DNA from: Thereva unica
Taxonomy: Eukaryota; Arthropoda; Insecta; Diptera; Therevidae
Length of the DNA stretch: 64,000 nucleotides
Direction: 5' to 3'
Assembly (NCBI GenBank): GCA_949987705.1
Contig: OX465281.1
Location: forward strand, 78,748,543 to 78,812,542
Shown piece by piece: positions 11,830 through 22,230 of this stretch (position 1 is its first letter; every line of letters begins with the position of its first letter). Made by a program: the position numbers and the translations under genes. The notes below the pieces were generated by a model, which was not told the origin of the DNA, searched no databases, and saw only the letters and a list, made by a program, of their open reading frames with translations.

Positions 11830-11847
11830 TGCTACGCCCATGACGGC

Positions 11848-12045
11848 GATCACGATCTGGCTTTTTAACACTTGGCTATAGGTCTTAGTAGTAAGAGGAA
11901 GAAAATTGTTACTTTTCTTACTACGGTCAACCTCACGGTGATTCTGTTTGCAAGAGACCTCTGACGCTTTGGTGTTGGGTTGCCAATTTGCGAAGGATGC
12001 TTGTTGACAACCTGCTTCGCCCACATTATTGAGGCTTGTTGTTTC
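11848..12045 (-). pseudogene. LINE ORF1-like DUF4780 protein, amino part
   Basis: Minus-strand reading ends YSQVLKSQIVIAV at the ACGG target site and continues at 5865 after the 5,978-bp insertion. The frame is open from about 12045. Composition is polar and Lys/Gln/Ser-rich, as in LINE ORF1 amino termini. It abuts an oppositely oriented LINE tail beginning near 12060. Confidence 0.65.
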
Positions 12046-12097
12046 TCGTTTAGTTCACCTTAGCTCCCTCGAATCGAGTGAGGATTCTTAGGGCGCT

Positions 12098-13243
12098 GTG
12101 TTAGGGCGTGGAGCGCCTTTAGAGCCGGAAGGCATAGGGATCTGCATGGGTGCAGTTGAGAGACCTGCTTCTATCGAAGCAACAGGTTTAGAGGAATTGG
12201 GGTGCTTAAGATTAGAGTCTAAAGTTACCTTTCTCTGGCAGGCGTCAGGAACCTTATATGGGCACATGAAGATTCTGGATCGCATCAAAGGGACTAGGGA
12301 GCTCATGATGCCCATGGAAGGGATCACAAAAATGAGGGTGACCGAAAGGTATCATAAAACCCTCATAGGGAACGGAACGCTCCCGGAAGGGAGGCCGGAA
12401 GACATATATATCTTCACGGATGGATCCATGATTGACGGCAGAGCAGGTGCGGGAGTCTTCTCAGAGGACTTAAATCTGACCTGCTCTCTGGCTCTGGGGA
12501 ATTACACCTCAGTCTACCAAGCGGAAATGCTTGATCTGCTGCACGCGCTGGATCACATAAACGATGATCAGGTGCAGGGAAGAAGTATCCTTATAGCACT
12601 GGACAATCAGGCTGTGATTAAGCGCATGAATCAGACAGAGATGTGGGAATGTGTCCAAAAACTGAACAGGTGTGCGAAACAAAACAACGTGACGCTAGCT
12701 TGGGTTAAAGGACATACAGGCATCGATGGGAACGAAAAGTCTGACAACCTGGCAAAACAGGGGTCAACCTCGGAATTCTGGGGACCGGAGCCATTCTCTG
12801 CCATTGGCAGAGGGTTGGTAAGGAACTGCATCGAGAAATGGGTCGCTGAGGAACACCGGAGACGGTGGGACGCTATGACCACGTGTAGGCAGGCTAAGAT
12901 GGTGCTTACGTTGCCGATTACCGCAGCCAGAAGAAGGATCCTGCATATTCATAGGAGAACCCTCAGATGGTTGGTGGCACTGATTACAGGACACGGATGT
13001 TTCAGGTATCTCCTAAAAAGAATGGGAATTCTGGAGGATGACACCTGTCGGATGTGCCGGGAGGAACCTGAGACGGCCACACACATAGTGTGTCACTGTC
13101 CGGCGGTGGAGAGAAAAAGGGCTGCCATAACTGGACTCCATTGGATGGAGGACATGAGGCAGACTCCCTTCAATCAGCTGCTTGCGATAACTAGGGGAGT
13201 CGAAGCAAGGGAGCAATGGGACAACCCACTGCAACCCCAATAA
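12098..13243 (+). pseudogene. Non-LTR retrotransposon RNase H tail with zinc knuckle
   Basis: A 381-codon open frame. Residues about 104-220 are an RNase H domain: IFTDGS (catalytic Asp), YQAEML (Glu), ALDNQAV (Asp) and KGHTGIDGNEKSDNLAK. The C-terminal CRMC...HIVCHCPAV is the Cys/His motif found at the end of ORF2 in RNase H-bearing LINE clades (I/LOA/R1-like). Endonuclease and reverse transcriptase are missing, so this is a 5'-truncated copy, the usual LINE outcome. It ends at 13241-13243 (TAA), followed by a TA microsatellite. It runs opposite to the DUF4780 fragment and need not be the same family. Confidence 0.85.
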
Positions 13244-13312
13244 GATGACTCTAGGCAGAGGGACGAAAAGGGACCCGCAAATAGTGGTCTGATTCGATAT
13301 CCCTCGAAAATC

Positions 13313-13332
13313 TATATATATATATATATATA
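13313..13332. repeat. (TA)n microsatellite
   Basis: About ten TA units in the presumed 3' UTR of the LINE fragment. Confidence 0.9.
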
Positions 13333-13333
13333 C

Positions 13334-14041
13334 CTTTCTCTCTTTACCAACCTTAATGCCCTTAACAGCAGGTTTGGGTTTTTGAGTTTTCATACTGCAG
13401 GTGGAAATTCTTTTTTTGGCGGATTCTCCATAAAAGGTCCCACGAGTATGTGCGGAAAAGATAGTCCATACTGCCAGAGCCGCTTACCACGATAAAGCAC
13501 TTGTGTACCCCGACCTTGCCCGGCCATCGGAGGTAAACGTTAGCGACCACCACTTTTAACCACTGGCTGGCCACGCAGCCATCAGCACAGTAAACACCTT
13601 GGGTTAGAAGTGGGGAAAGGGGAAGGTGAGAAAAGGGAAAAAGAAAAAAATATGAGTGTGCTTAAGACCACACTTTAGAAGTAAAACTTTTGTGCCCAAC
13701 GGCTAGTAATATGCAATAGATATAGTGGAAAGTCTGTCGGATCTATAGTACGCTTGAGAAAATTCAGACCAACGACAGATGCAGGAAGAATAGTGACGAA
13801 TCTACTGACGGACTTGATACAAATACTATTTGAAAATATTTATGAATTCCTATTTACATTAAAACCTAAAAGTATCCGAGTAAAAATAATTTTTTTTGGC
13901 TAATTTTCTTAAAAGCATACACGCGGTGCACCTAGTACGAATAGCATATAAGTGCGCATCCCACACGGGTATGCACGCTTCCGCCACAGGCATGGATACT
14001 ACCGCCACAGGCGCGAAAATCTAAACATTCACCTCATGGAA
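13334..14041. other. Unassigned sequence between LINE tail and MITE
   Basis: No ORF or family recognised. Includes a purine-rich patch (13610-13660) and two GCCACAGGC(A/G) direct repeats near 13983-14010. Confidence 0.4.
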
Positions 14042-14361
14042 GTAAGCTGGTGACATATGCAAGCGTACATGCATTGCATTCAGAGGTTCATAAAATTGCA
14101 TGGTTTTTTTCCGTCCCGGCTTTCACACATAGCCCGAAAATCTAAGTAACGAGTGCATGCAAGGTGCATGTGTTTGTTGTGCATACTAGTTTGTGCTATT
14201 TCGAATGCGGCATTACAGAAAAAGTTAAAAGTAGTCCGATCTTTGCGTGGCATGCATTCCATTCATGGAACATTCCGTCAGATCGCATTTGAATACACAC
14301 ACTTCTATATTATTTATCAACGAATTGAACGCATGTACGCTTGGATATGTCACCAGCTGTA
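14042..14361. mobile_element. 314-bp MITE with 28-bp TIR
   Basis: Element 14045-14358. Left end AGCTGGTGACATATGCAAGC..., right end its inverse with one mismatch over 28 bp. GTA occurs at 14042-14044 and 14359-14361, a possible 3-bp TSD. Non-coding, with several internal GCATGC/TGCATG palindromes. Confidence 0.75.
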
Positions 14362-15240
14362 TGCATGCTCCGCTCCCGCTACATTCATGATCATTAATAA
14401 TTGCATCCGCATCGGCATAGACTATTCCAAACCCAGGTATTGTTTCACCAAGCAGTCGGCCAACCACGTACAGTGAAGCTTTGCCTACGCGAACGAGAGC
14501 CAATCTACTTGAGTATGGTATTGGCACCCTTTATGGCCACATAGCCAATTACCTGATTACTTCGTCCCATACAATCTTTTAGGGAGCCAATTAATTTTAA
14601 AGGGAGCAAAAAGATATTCAATCAACCTTTTTTCAAATTCTTCTTTCTAGGCGTAGTTGAAAATAATTGATTTTGGCTGATTAAGCCGAATTCGAAGCAT
14701 AAAGTTGAAAAAACATTTTTACAAACCTTTATATTTTCAGTCGATGTAGGGATAGTTTCAGCCCTTTACTATTATCCCTTATCATAAAATTTGCTTTGTA
14801 CTAAATCAACCGCTTTTGAATATAAATGTTGCAAAAAATGTATTTTATTAGATTGTTTCTGATTATAATTACAATTATCGCGAAAACACTTAAAAAGGGG
14901 AATTTTTAAGCATATTTAAAGGTGACATCCATATTTTAAGACTGTGGGACCCTGATTTTCGTAATCAGCGACCCAAAAAACATATCAGGAACGATTTTCA
15001 CAACAGTGTAATGTTTTGACATAAACGATTCGTCGATTTGTGCAAGTTAAAAAAATTGTAATTTAAAAAGGGGAAAGGTCCAGCACATCTCACCAAAGGG
15101 GAAGTGGGTGCCAATTTTAAACAACAGCACCTCACACATTTAGTTCACCACTCCCTTTTGGTATTCTAAGCACCCAAACCACCGCCGAAAATTCTTCTCG
15201 TATATGCCGCTTCCAACATGTCAGTCAACTCCAAAGTGTC
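14362..15240. other. Unassigned sequence left of the P element
   Basis: No conserved ORF or TIR pair seen. This is the flank into which the P element inserted (TSD CGCGGCAT at 15241). Confidence 0.4.
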
Positions 15241-15438
15241 CGCGGCATCATGGTACAATAATACAAGGTAAGCTCATAAGCGAAAGCTCTGTTTCCATCT
15301 TGAAAAGCTTTGACGTCATCAAGATCTTTCTGCCTACCATTTGAAAGTTTATTCGTTCGTGAGAGGTGTTTATAAAAAATTATTGTTTAAAGTATAAAAT
15401 TAAAGTATAAAATTAAGAAAAAATAAAAAAAGTTCATC

Positions 15439-18400
15439 ATGGTTTACTGTAGTGTAAGAGGTTGCAAAAATAATAACAATAAGAATAATAAGAGACCAAA
15501 TGCTGCAACAACAAATATTCAGTATTTTACATTTCCTAAAAATCCAGACATATCTAGAATGTGGAGTGAAGTGTGTAACAAAAATAAAATTAATGTTAAA
15601 ACAGCCAGGATATGCTCAGTACATTTCAGTGAAGAAAGTTATTCTCTCAAAAGTAGACTATTGCCTTCAATTATTAAAAAAACATTAAATAAAAACGCGG
15701 CTCCTACATTGTTCCTGCCAGTGGAGCACAAATTATCTGACCGGACAACCCGTTTTATTATAAGAGAGAGGAAATCTATAGTAAATCAATTGATTACTGA
15801 AACAATCGAGTAAGTACATATTATGTACTACGTAATGGTTTTTTGATATCTGATGCTTTTATATCTAGAATGGAAAGTCCTATTACCGAAAATATAAATG
15901 AAACCATGGAATCGAACAAAACTGTTGATGCTGAAATTCAAACAGAGTAAGTTTTTAAGTTCCTCAGATATAAACTCAGATTTTTGTATATTATATATTA
16001 GAGGAAGCCATGAATGCCACCTGCAGATGCACATTTTTAATCTGGAAAGGGAATTAAAATTGCAACAGGAAAAAATTTTACAAACGATGTCGTCGAACGA
16101 AAGATTGAAATTAGAACACGAAAATCTTAAAAGTTCATTGCAAACTATTTTCACCCAAGGGCAGATACAAAATATGGAAAATATTAAGAAAAAGAAAAAG
16201 TGGAATATGGAAGATATTTCACATGCAATGAATTTATATGCCGCAGGACCACGAGCATATAGATACATGTACAAAAGAAAATACCCACTGCCTAGTCATT
16301 CAACTTTAAAAAAATGGGCCAAATCTATTGACGTTAATGTTGGAATACTTACATCGGTTGTTAAATTAATGAAAAATGCAGATTTAACCGAAATAGAAAA
16401 AAAAGTGTTTTGGCATTTGATGAAATTAAAATAAAATCATCATATGAGTATGATAAGGCTAATGATGTTGTTTTAAGTCCCTCCAACTATGTTCAAGTTA
16501 TTATCGCTCGAGGATTATTTAAAAAGTGGAAGCAACCAGTATATTACAATTACGATTGTAATATGAAAAAAAGTATCCTATATGAAGTGATAGCAAATCT
16601 TTATGATGCAGGCTATAACGTAGTAGGTATTGTAAGTGATATGGGTCCTGGAAATCAGCGCCTATGGAAAGAATTAGAAATTGGCTTAATGAAAACTTAT
16701 TTTCCTCATCCAAAATCAAATGCAAAAATATACGTTTTTGCTGATGCACCACACTTATTAAAGCTAGTGAGAAACCATTTTTTAGATACTGGATATATTT
16801 TAGATAATATAGAAATAAACACTAATCCAGTGAAGGAATTGCTTGCCCTAACAAAGTCATCTGATTTAAGAATTTCACATAAAATTTCAGAATCCCACAT
16901 AACAGTAAAAAACGTTGGTAGACAAAACGTGAAATTAGCTGCAAATCTGTTATCACATTCTGTTGCGTGTTCTTTAAGGAGTTCTTTACAATTGGGAAAA
17001 CTAAAATCCGAAAACGTAATTGAATGCGCTGCTTTCATCAAACTAATAAATGACTGGTTCGACCTTTTTAATTCCAAAGTTCCTGCCACAGATAAAAGAG
17101 CAAGAAAAATGGCTTATGGCTTAAGACTGGAAGAACAAAATAAAATTTTACAGGAAGTTGATAAATTAATTTTTAATTTAAGGACTCCAAATAAAAAAAG
17201 TCTTCTGCCTTTTCAAAAAGGAATTCTTATAAACAATCAGTCGCTAAAACAATTACACAGATATTTGAAAGAGGAGTGTGGTATTCAATTCATTTTGACA
17301 AACCGTCTTAACCAAGATGTTGTGGAAAACTTTTTTAGTTTTATAAGAGCCAAGGGGGGTCTAAATGATCATCCAACAGGATTAGAATTTAAGTACAGGC
17401 TGAGATCATATTTGTTAGGTAAAACTTTAATTTCTAACCTAATATGAACAAGTTGTTATCTTTACTTATAAGTACAGTTAAAATAGTAAAAATAGCGGAA
17501 ATGATTGGGCGCAGGTTGAAAATTGGCACAGGTTCTTAATAAGGGGTTATAAAGTCTACCGTTGTTATACCCCGGGGAGCTCACTTTTTAGGGAGTTTTA
17601 GGGTCAAAATATCAGTTTTTTGCAAATACATATTCAACCGTAAGTCCTATCGCAAAGTAATGTTGACTAAGTTTATAGGTCGTGTGATTCCCTATAAAAA
17701 ATGTTTACGTTTTCCCGTATGAATTGCCATTCATGAGATATCACCGTTTTAACGTTTTAAATTCCTCATATTCACTCATTCGCGAATTGTATAGGTCAGA
17801 AGACGTTCAAGCTGGACTACGTTGCTATTTTTTTCAGGGGTATATATATTTTTTAATTTTCTTAGAGTTGAATAACTACTAGACCAATTATCGTAAAGCA
17901 CCATACTTAGGCTCATCTTTTAGGTAAATGTGTATTCGCTGTGCCAATTTTCAGCCTGTACCCAATAATTTCCGCTAATTCGCTTTTTTCGGCTTAGTTT
18001 TCCTGTACTATAACACTTTATATTAGCATGCATGATTTGCTTTTGTAAATGGATTTAAAATAGTAATAATTATTACCGTTTCAATTATATACATATATTC
18101 TTTATATTTTATATCTTATCAACTTTTAATCTATAATCTTTTCATTTTAAAAATTATATAGGGGGTAATGAAAATATTTTATCTTCCTCAAATGTTGAGA
18201 ACGATGAAGATGTAGGGATAAAATTAGATTGGGGTAATGAAAATGACTATCTTATAACAGAATCAGTCATTAATCCACTTCAGCAATATCCCAATCAAAG
18301 CGAAGATGGAGAAACAGCAGACAGTGAATTGTTTGAAGATCTGCAATGCCATGAAGTTAAAGATGAATTGCATTTAGACGCCTTAGAAAATCTGGCAGGA

Positions 18401-18760
18401 TACTTAATAAGGAAATGCAAGAAAGGCATAAATGTAGAGCATGATATAAGTAATGATATTACTTATACATTCGTTGATGAGTTGTCAGAGGGTGGTTTAA
18501 TAAAACCATCAACAGCTTTTTTCAACAAAGTTGTTGAATTAGAAAACATATTTCAAAATTACAACAAAAACAAAATTAGAATAAAGAGAAACTATTTAAA
18601 AAATCTTTCAAAAAGGGCACAAAGTGTGGATTTACCACAAAATGTAATATCTTTGTTTTTTAGATGCAGGTTATATTTTCGAATTAAAAATTTAAATAAT
18701 AATAACAAAAATCAACAACAAAAAAAGAGAAATAAAAAACTGCAAAAATATTTACCTTAA
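15439..18760 (+). pseudogene. P-element transposase, four exons, one frameshift
   Basis: Exons 15439-15809, 15869-15946, 16002-17418 and 18162-18760 join in frame using GTAAGT/GTAAAA donors and TAG acceptors; introns 1 and 2 are 59 and 55 nt. Exon 1 is a THAP zinc finger (C4, C9, a Trp-containing core, ICSVHF, APTLFLP). Exon 3 has a leucine-rich coiled coil, the helix-turn-helix YPLPSHSTLKKW, then AFDEIK with a catalytic Asp, IVSDMGPGNQ with the second, and the GBD-like insert. Exon 4 has LAGYLIRKC and FVDELSEGGLIKPS as in Drosophila P. One missing base in an 8-A run (16397-16404) breaks exon 3; otherwise about 821 residues would be open, compared with 751 in the D. melanogaster P protein. 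Confidence 0.93.
17494..17976. mobile_element. 483-bp MITE in P-element intron 3
   Basis: Left end AGCGGAAATGATTGGGCGCA... and right end its inverse with a few mismatches over about 38 bp (GTGCCAATTTTCA conserved inside). AAT flanks both sides. It lies wholly between the inferred donor at 17419 and acceptor at 18161, so it does not touch coding sequence; without it the intron would be about 260 nt. Confidence 0.75.
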
Positions 18761-19002
18761 AATATGCGTTTTTAATTTAAAACCCATTTAACACCATAAA
18801 AATTTAAGTAATAATATTAAAAATCAACAACGAAAGAATAGAAATAAAAAATTGCAAAAATATTTCTCTTAAAATAAGCGTTTTTTAATTGAAAACCTAT
18901 TTAATTCCATACAAATCTGTTTGAAAAAGATCTGAGTGACGTCACGGTAAAAGCTTTTTTCCCTTATGAGCTTACCTTGTATTATTGTACCATGCGCGGC
19001 AT

Positions 19003-19282
19003 AAGCCCAGCGCCAGTGACCAAACCACAAGAAAAATCTGAAATAATTCACCTCTACAGAATGGTGAATTTGTATTCCTATAATGAGATAAAGCAAAGTC
19101 TGGACGACAACGTAGCTAACATGCCAGAAAATCTATGCAGTAAGGCAGAGTGTATTTTAACTGTTGCACACACAGCCCCGAGTGTGATCGTCTCTTGTAC
19201 CCCGTCCGCCCCTTTTCCCATCGTTATACGAAAGTTCTGACGATTTTTCATGTGTGAGAGCGTTACGCGAATGAAATTGATT
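19003..19282. other. Unassigned sequence between P and BEL elements
   Basis: The 87-codon ORF at 18977-19240 starts inside the P TIR and has no recognisable domain. Nothing else noted. Confidence 0.4.
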
Positions 19283-19287
19283 CACTC

Positions 19288-20729
19288 TGTTCAGAATTAG
19301 CAATTTAATTTCTGACTCAATAAAAAGGTGCCGGAAGGGTGCGATTCAATAAAAAGATAACTTTTTCCAATAACCAAATTACTATTTATTCGCAATTAAT
19401 TATTAGATTTTCTTAAATATAAATTCAATAAAAATTCAACAAATTGCCAAAATATTTCAATTCAATCTTAAATTCGTTATTAATTCGTGATTTAGTACTT
19501 GAAAATTCGTAAATTATTCTTTATTTGTTTGTAAATAAGAATTACCAAAATATTGCTTGCTCTGATAGTTTAATTGATAACGCCACCTATCTGTCAGATG
19601 ACGATCGATGTTTCGCCTGATGTGTTCTGCAATTAGAACAGCCAGGAATAACCTTTGTGTTGCTGCACTCTGGTTTCGTTTCTTGAGAATCGCTTGGGAT
19701 TTGCTTGCTGTTTGCTGCCTGGTTGCTGCTTGCTGCCCTGGTTGTGGCTTGCTGGACTGTTTTGCCTTGTTTCTTCGCAAATTCGTCCCTCTTTGGTTGG
19801 TTAGAGTAACTGCTGAAATCAATTTTGGTGATTAAGTTACTGCTGTATTAAAGACTTCAAAACTGTCTTTAATTCGGGCTTTACTGGGAAAAGACCTCAA
19901 TTCTGTCTTTCCAAAATGCTAAGTTCGATTAGGCTTTGAAATTGCTTTATTGCTAAAACCTCAATACAGATTTTATCTTCTAGTTCAAGACTCTAGAAAG
20001 ATTAAAAGCAATCTGATTTAACGCCGTCTGTGCGTCGGTATTTATTTCTCCTCGAACAATAGCTGCGGCTATCCTTTGGCAGGGGGCTCCGTTCTCGAAG
20101 TACATAGTTTCGGGTTATGTACTAGATGTCTGATCAGCTGTTCCTTTTCTGCCCATAGACGTCAAATGGGCTTTTATTTTGGTAAGTATATTTTTATCTT
20201 GTATTGAATTTATATATTAATTTTAGTTAATATTTTTAGGTTTTTTAGCACAGATTCGGTGGGGATGAACTGAGGAGGAGCCGGCGATCACTCCATTGGG
20301 GTTGTCAGGTGAGTAATTTTTTGGAATCTGTTGTGTATTTTCATTAATCTTTTTTGTTTACAGACTGTCGATTTGCCGACGGCATTTCGGCATTTTCTTG
20401 GGATGAATTTTCTGGTGGATTTTTGGTTGGTGTTTTCAGCGCCTTTGGTTGTTTAAAAAAGGTAAGGACTTGTATATTTAATATTTATATTTAACTAATT
20501 CGTTTCTATATTTTCAGGTATGAATTGTTGTTTTTGTTGTGTAGTGGCGTCTTCTTCCGTGTGTGTTTTGTTTTCGTGATTTTGTGTATACATGTAGTTT
20601 TGTTTGTTTATTTTTAATAAAATTAAAATATTGAAAAACTTGTGTTTTTATTTATTGCTTCCTTCCCTTCTTTATTTTTCAGATATGGTTTTTTACAGAT
20701 GGTGCTTGATTTTTAGTGTCGCCGGAACA
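19288..20729 (-). repeat. 3' LTR of BEL/Pao element (1,442 bp)
   Basis: Matches 25150-26585 almost perfectly. It has CAATTCAAT near 19457-19465 that the other LTR lacks, and lacks a 3-bp ACT-like insertion present in the other near 25782. The LTR is long for the superfamily and contains the antisense intron-like block described separately. Confidence 0.95.
20182..20621 (+). other. Antisense splice block in LTR: three introns plus poly(A) signal
   Basis: On the plus strand, opposite to the element, three consensus introns follow one another: 20182-20239 (GTAAGT...TTTTTAG, 58 nt), 20309-20363 (GTGAGT...TTTACAG, 55 nt) and 20462-20517 (GTAAGG...TTTTCAG, 56 nt). Exons between them are 69 and 98 nt. 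AATAAA follows at 20616-20621, then a GT/T-rich stretch (CTTGTGTTTTTATTT). Intron sizes are typical of flies. The exons show no clear coding frame, so a non-coding antisense transcript or a captured host gene end is possible. This is pattern evidence only; no transcript was seen. Confidence 0.6.
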
Positions 20730-20745
20730 TTCTCCCCGCCTTGAA
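20730..20745 (-). promoter_or_regulatory. Polypurine tract of BEL/Pao element
   Basis: On the minus strand AAGGCGGGGAGAA directly precedes the 3' LTR, the usual plus-strand primer position. Confidence 0.8.
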
Positions 20746-20781
20746 GCGTTAAGCTTCAAAGAAGTGTTTCGAGGAAGCCGA

Positions 20782-22230
20782 TTAAGATGTTTTTGTTTTC
20801 CGGCGGAAACGCCATTGTGCCATTTTCTCTTTAGGAATCGTTGCTGGTTGACTATAATATTGCATACAATTTTGATTATGATGTCTTACTGCGTTTCGTA
20901 CGTTCAGTATCCAATACCTTTGTCTCAGCATGTGTAACATTAGCTTAGTACCTCCGTGTAATGTCGTGCGATGTATATTGTCGATGATGAGCTTGGATAG
21001 GGGGCTAGTTTCTGGCAAAATAATGTGATGGCTCTCGGAGAATGTTGTATCGGCATTCTGGATGCGCCCTCCTATTCTTAAAATACCTTCTTGATCGAGG
21101 AACGGTGTCAATCTTATGAGTTTACTTTTGCTGGACACTGGTTGTTTTGACTGTATTGCTCGTATTTCTTCTTCAAACTCCTGTGATTGGACGTTTTTTA
21201 TCCAGCACTGTAGGGCTGCTTGGATTTCTCTTGAAGTTAGGTAGCTAGGCTGAGGAAGGCTGGATGATGATTTTGATGCTTTTAACCACCGTCGACAATA
21301 TGCTGTGACTCTTAGCAGTTTCGTTAATGACGAATATTTGTTGATCAGATCGTGATTGGAGGGATCTACTTCGATATGCAGATTGGTGGTGGTTTTTCGT
21401 ACTCCCACCGTGGTATCTTGGATTTCTTTCCTTTTGGGCCAATGCTCCTTTGTCTGTTGGAGCCAATGCGGACCTGTCCACCATAACTTATGGAGTTTTA
21501 ATTCACTCGGCGATAGTCCTCTTGTGGCGCAGTCGGCAGGGTTGTCCTCTGTTCTGATGTGATTCCAGCTGCTTTGGTCTAGCAGTTGATGTATTTGTGA
21601 GACTCTGTTCGCCACAAATGTTTCCCATGATGATGGGTGTTTTCTTAGCCATGCGATGACAATTGTAGAATCAGTCCAAGCATGTGTAGTTACCTGCTCA
21701 AACTTCATGTCGTCCTTTACTTGCGCCAGTAATTTGGCCAACAAGTGTGCTCCGCATAACTCTAGCTTTGGCAGTGAGATGGTCTTGATGGGTGCCACTT
21801 TGCTTTTGGCAGCGATTAAGTGACAATGGTAGTTGCCGTCTTCGTCCTTTGTCCGGATGTATACGGCTGCTGCATATGCTTTGATGGATGCGTCGCAAAA
21901 TCCATGGATTTCGACGTTCTGGGTTGTGTTGTGAGCTTCAATCCACCGCGGGATTTGAATAGTTTGGATGACTTGCAGGTCTGCTCGGAACTTTCGCCAT
22001 TGTTGATCGATGTTGATCGGGACTGTTTCATCCCAGTCGAGCTTTGTTAGCCAAAGACTTTGTATTAAAATTTTGGCGTTAATAGTTACTGGTGTAAGCC
22101 AGCCGATGGGGTCGAACAGCTTCGCAATCTCGGACAATATTTTCCGTTTTGTATATATTTCTGGTGCTGACTCCATGCTGACCTTGTACGACAGTGTATC
22201 GCTGGCAGGATTCCATAATAAGCCTTGACT
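20782..22230 (-). pseudogene. BEL/Pao pol: RNase H and truncated integrase
   Basis: Productive reading starts at about 22230 after a small frame break (GLLWNPASDTLSY). It covers the KRKILSEIAKLFDPIGWL block, an RNase H domain (HGFCDASIKAYAAAVYI, LPKLELCGAHLLAKL, WTDSTIVIAWL, DNPADCATRG) and the integrase amino zinc region (GGRIQNA, HGGTKLMLHMLRQRYWI, C-rich end). The frame stops at 20782, only about 50 bp from the 3' LTR. The DDE core and C-terminal domain, some 350 residues in the related element at 46621, are absent. I infer an internal deletion joining the integrase finger to the polypurine region. Confidence 0.92.

Larger units (their letters stand above)
5862..11847. mobile_element. 5,978-bp TIR element with TSD ACGG, inside LINE ORF1
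   Basis: Element 5866-11843 begins CATGGGCGTAGCAA and ends TTGCTACGCCCATG, a perfect 14-bp TIR. Next inward both ends are rich in GGGTGGGCC/GGCCCAACCC. ACGG occurs at 5862-5865 and 11844-11847. Excising the element with one ACGG joins the two halves of the DUF4780 ORF in frame (IVIAV to IDESD), strong proof that the boundaries are right. No transposase of its own is recognisable; the only large ORF inside belongs to a nested hAT with its own TSD. A 4-bp TSD is unlike hAT (8 bp) and the superfamily is left open. Confidence 0.85.
15241..19002 (+). mobile_element. P-superfamily transposon, 3,746 bp, TSD CGCGGCAT
   Basis: Element 15249-18994. The ends are perfect 32-bp TIRs starting CATGGTACAATAATACAAGG; the start CATG and the AAGG at position 17-20 resemble the Drosophila P element end. 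CGCGGCAT at 15241-15248 and 18995-19002 is a perfect 8-bp TSD, as P elements make. Subterminal inverted motifs (GACGTCA...AGATCTTT at 15311-15332 and inverted at 18929-18945) parallel the internal repeats of P. It encodes a four-exon transposase. A palindromic MITE sits in the last intron. Confidence 0.96.

Noticed and set aside
5066..13243. DUF4780 ORF1 and RNase H tail as two halves of one LINE
   Set aside because: They lie on opposite strands head to head and nothing in the sequence ties them to the same family.
12631..13393. Minus-strand ORFs opposite the LINE RNase H
   Set aside because: Shadows; catalytic motifs are on plus.
19608..19835. 75-codon Cys/Leu-rich plus-strand ORF in the BEL LTR
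   Set aside because: Present in both LTRs only because they are copies; opposite to the Gln-rich frame, no signal of a real protein. The antisense splice block downstream does not extend it.
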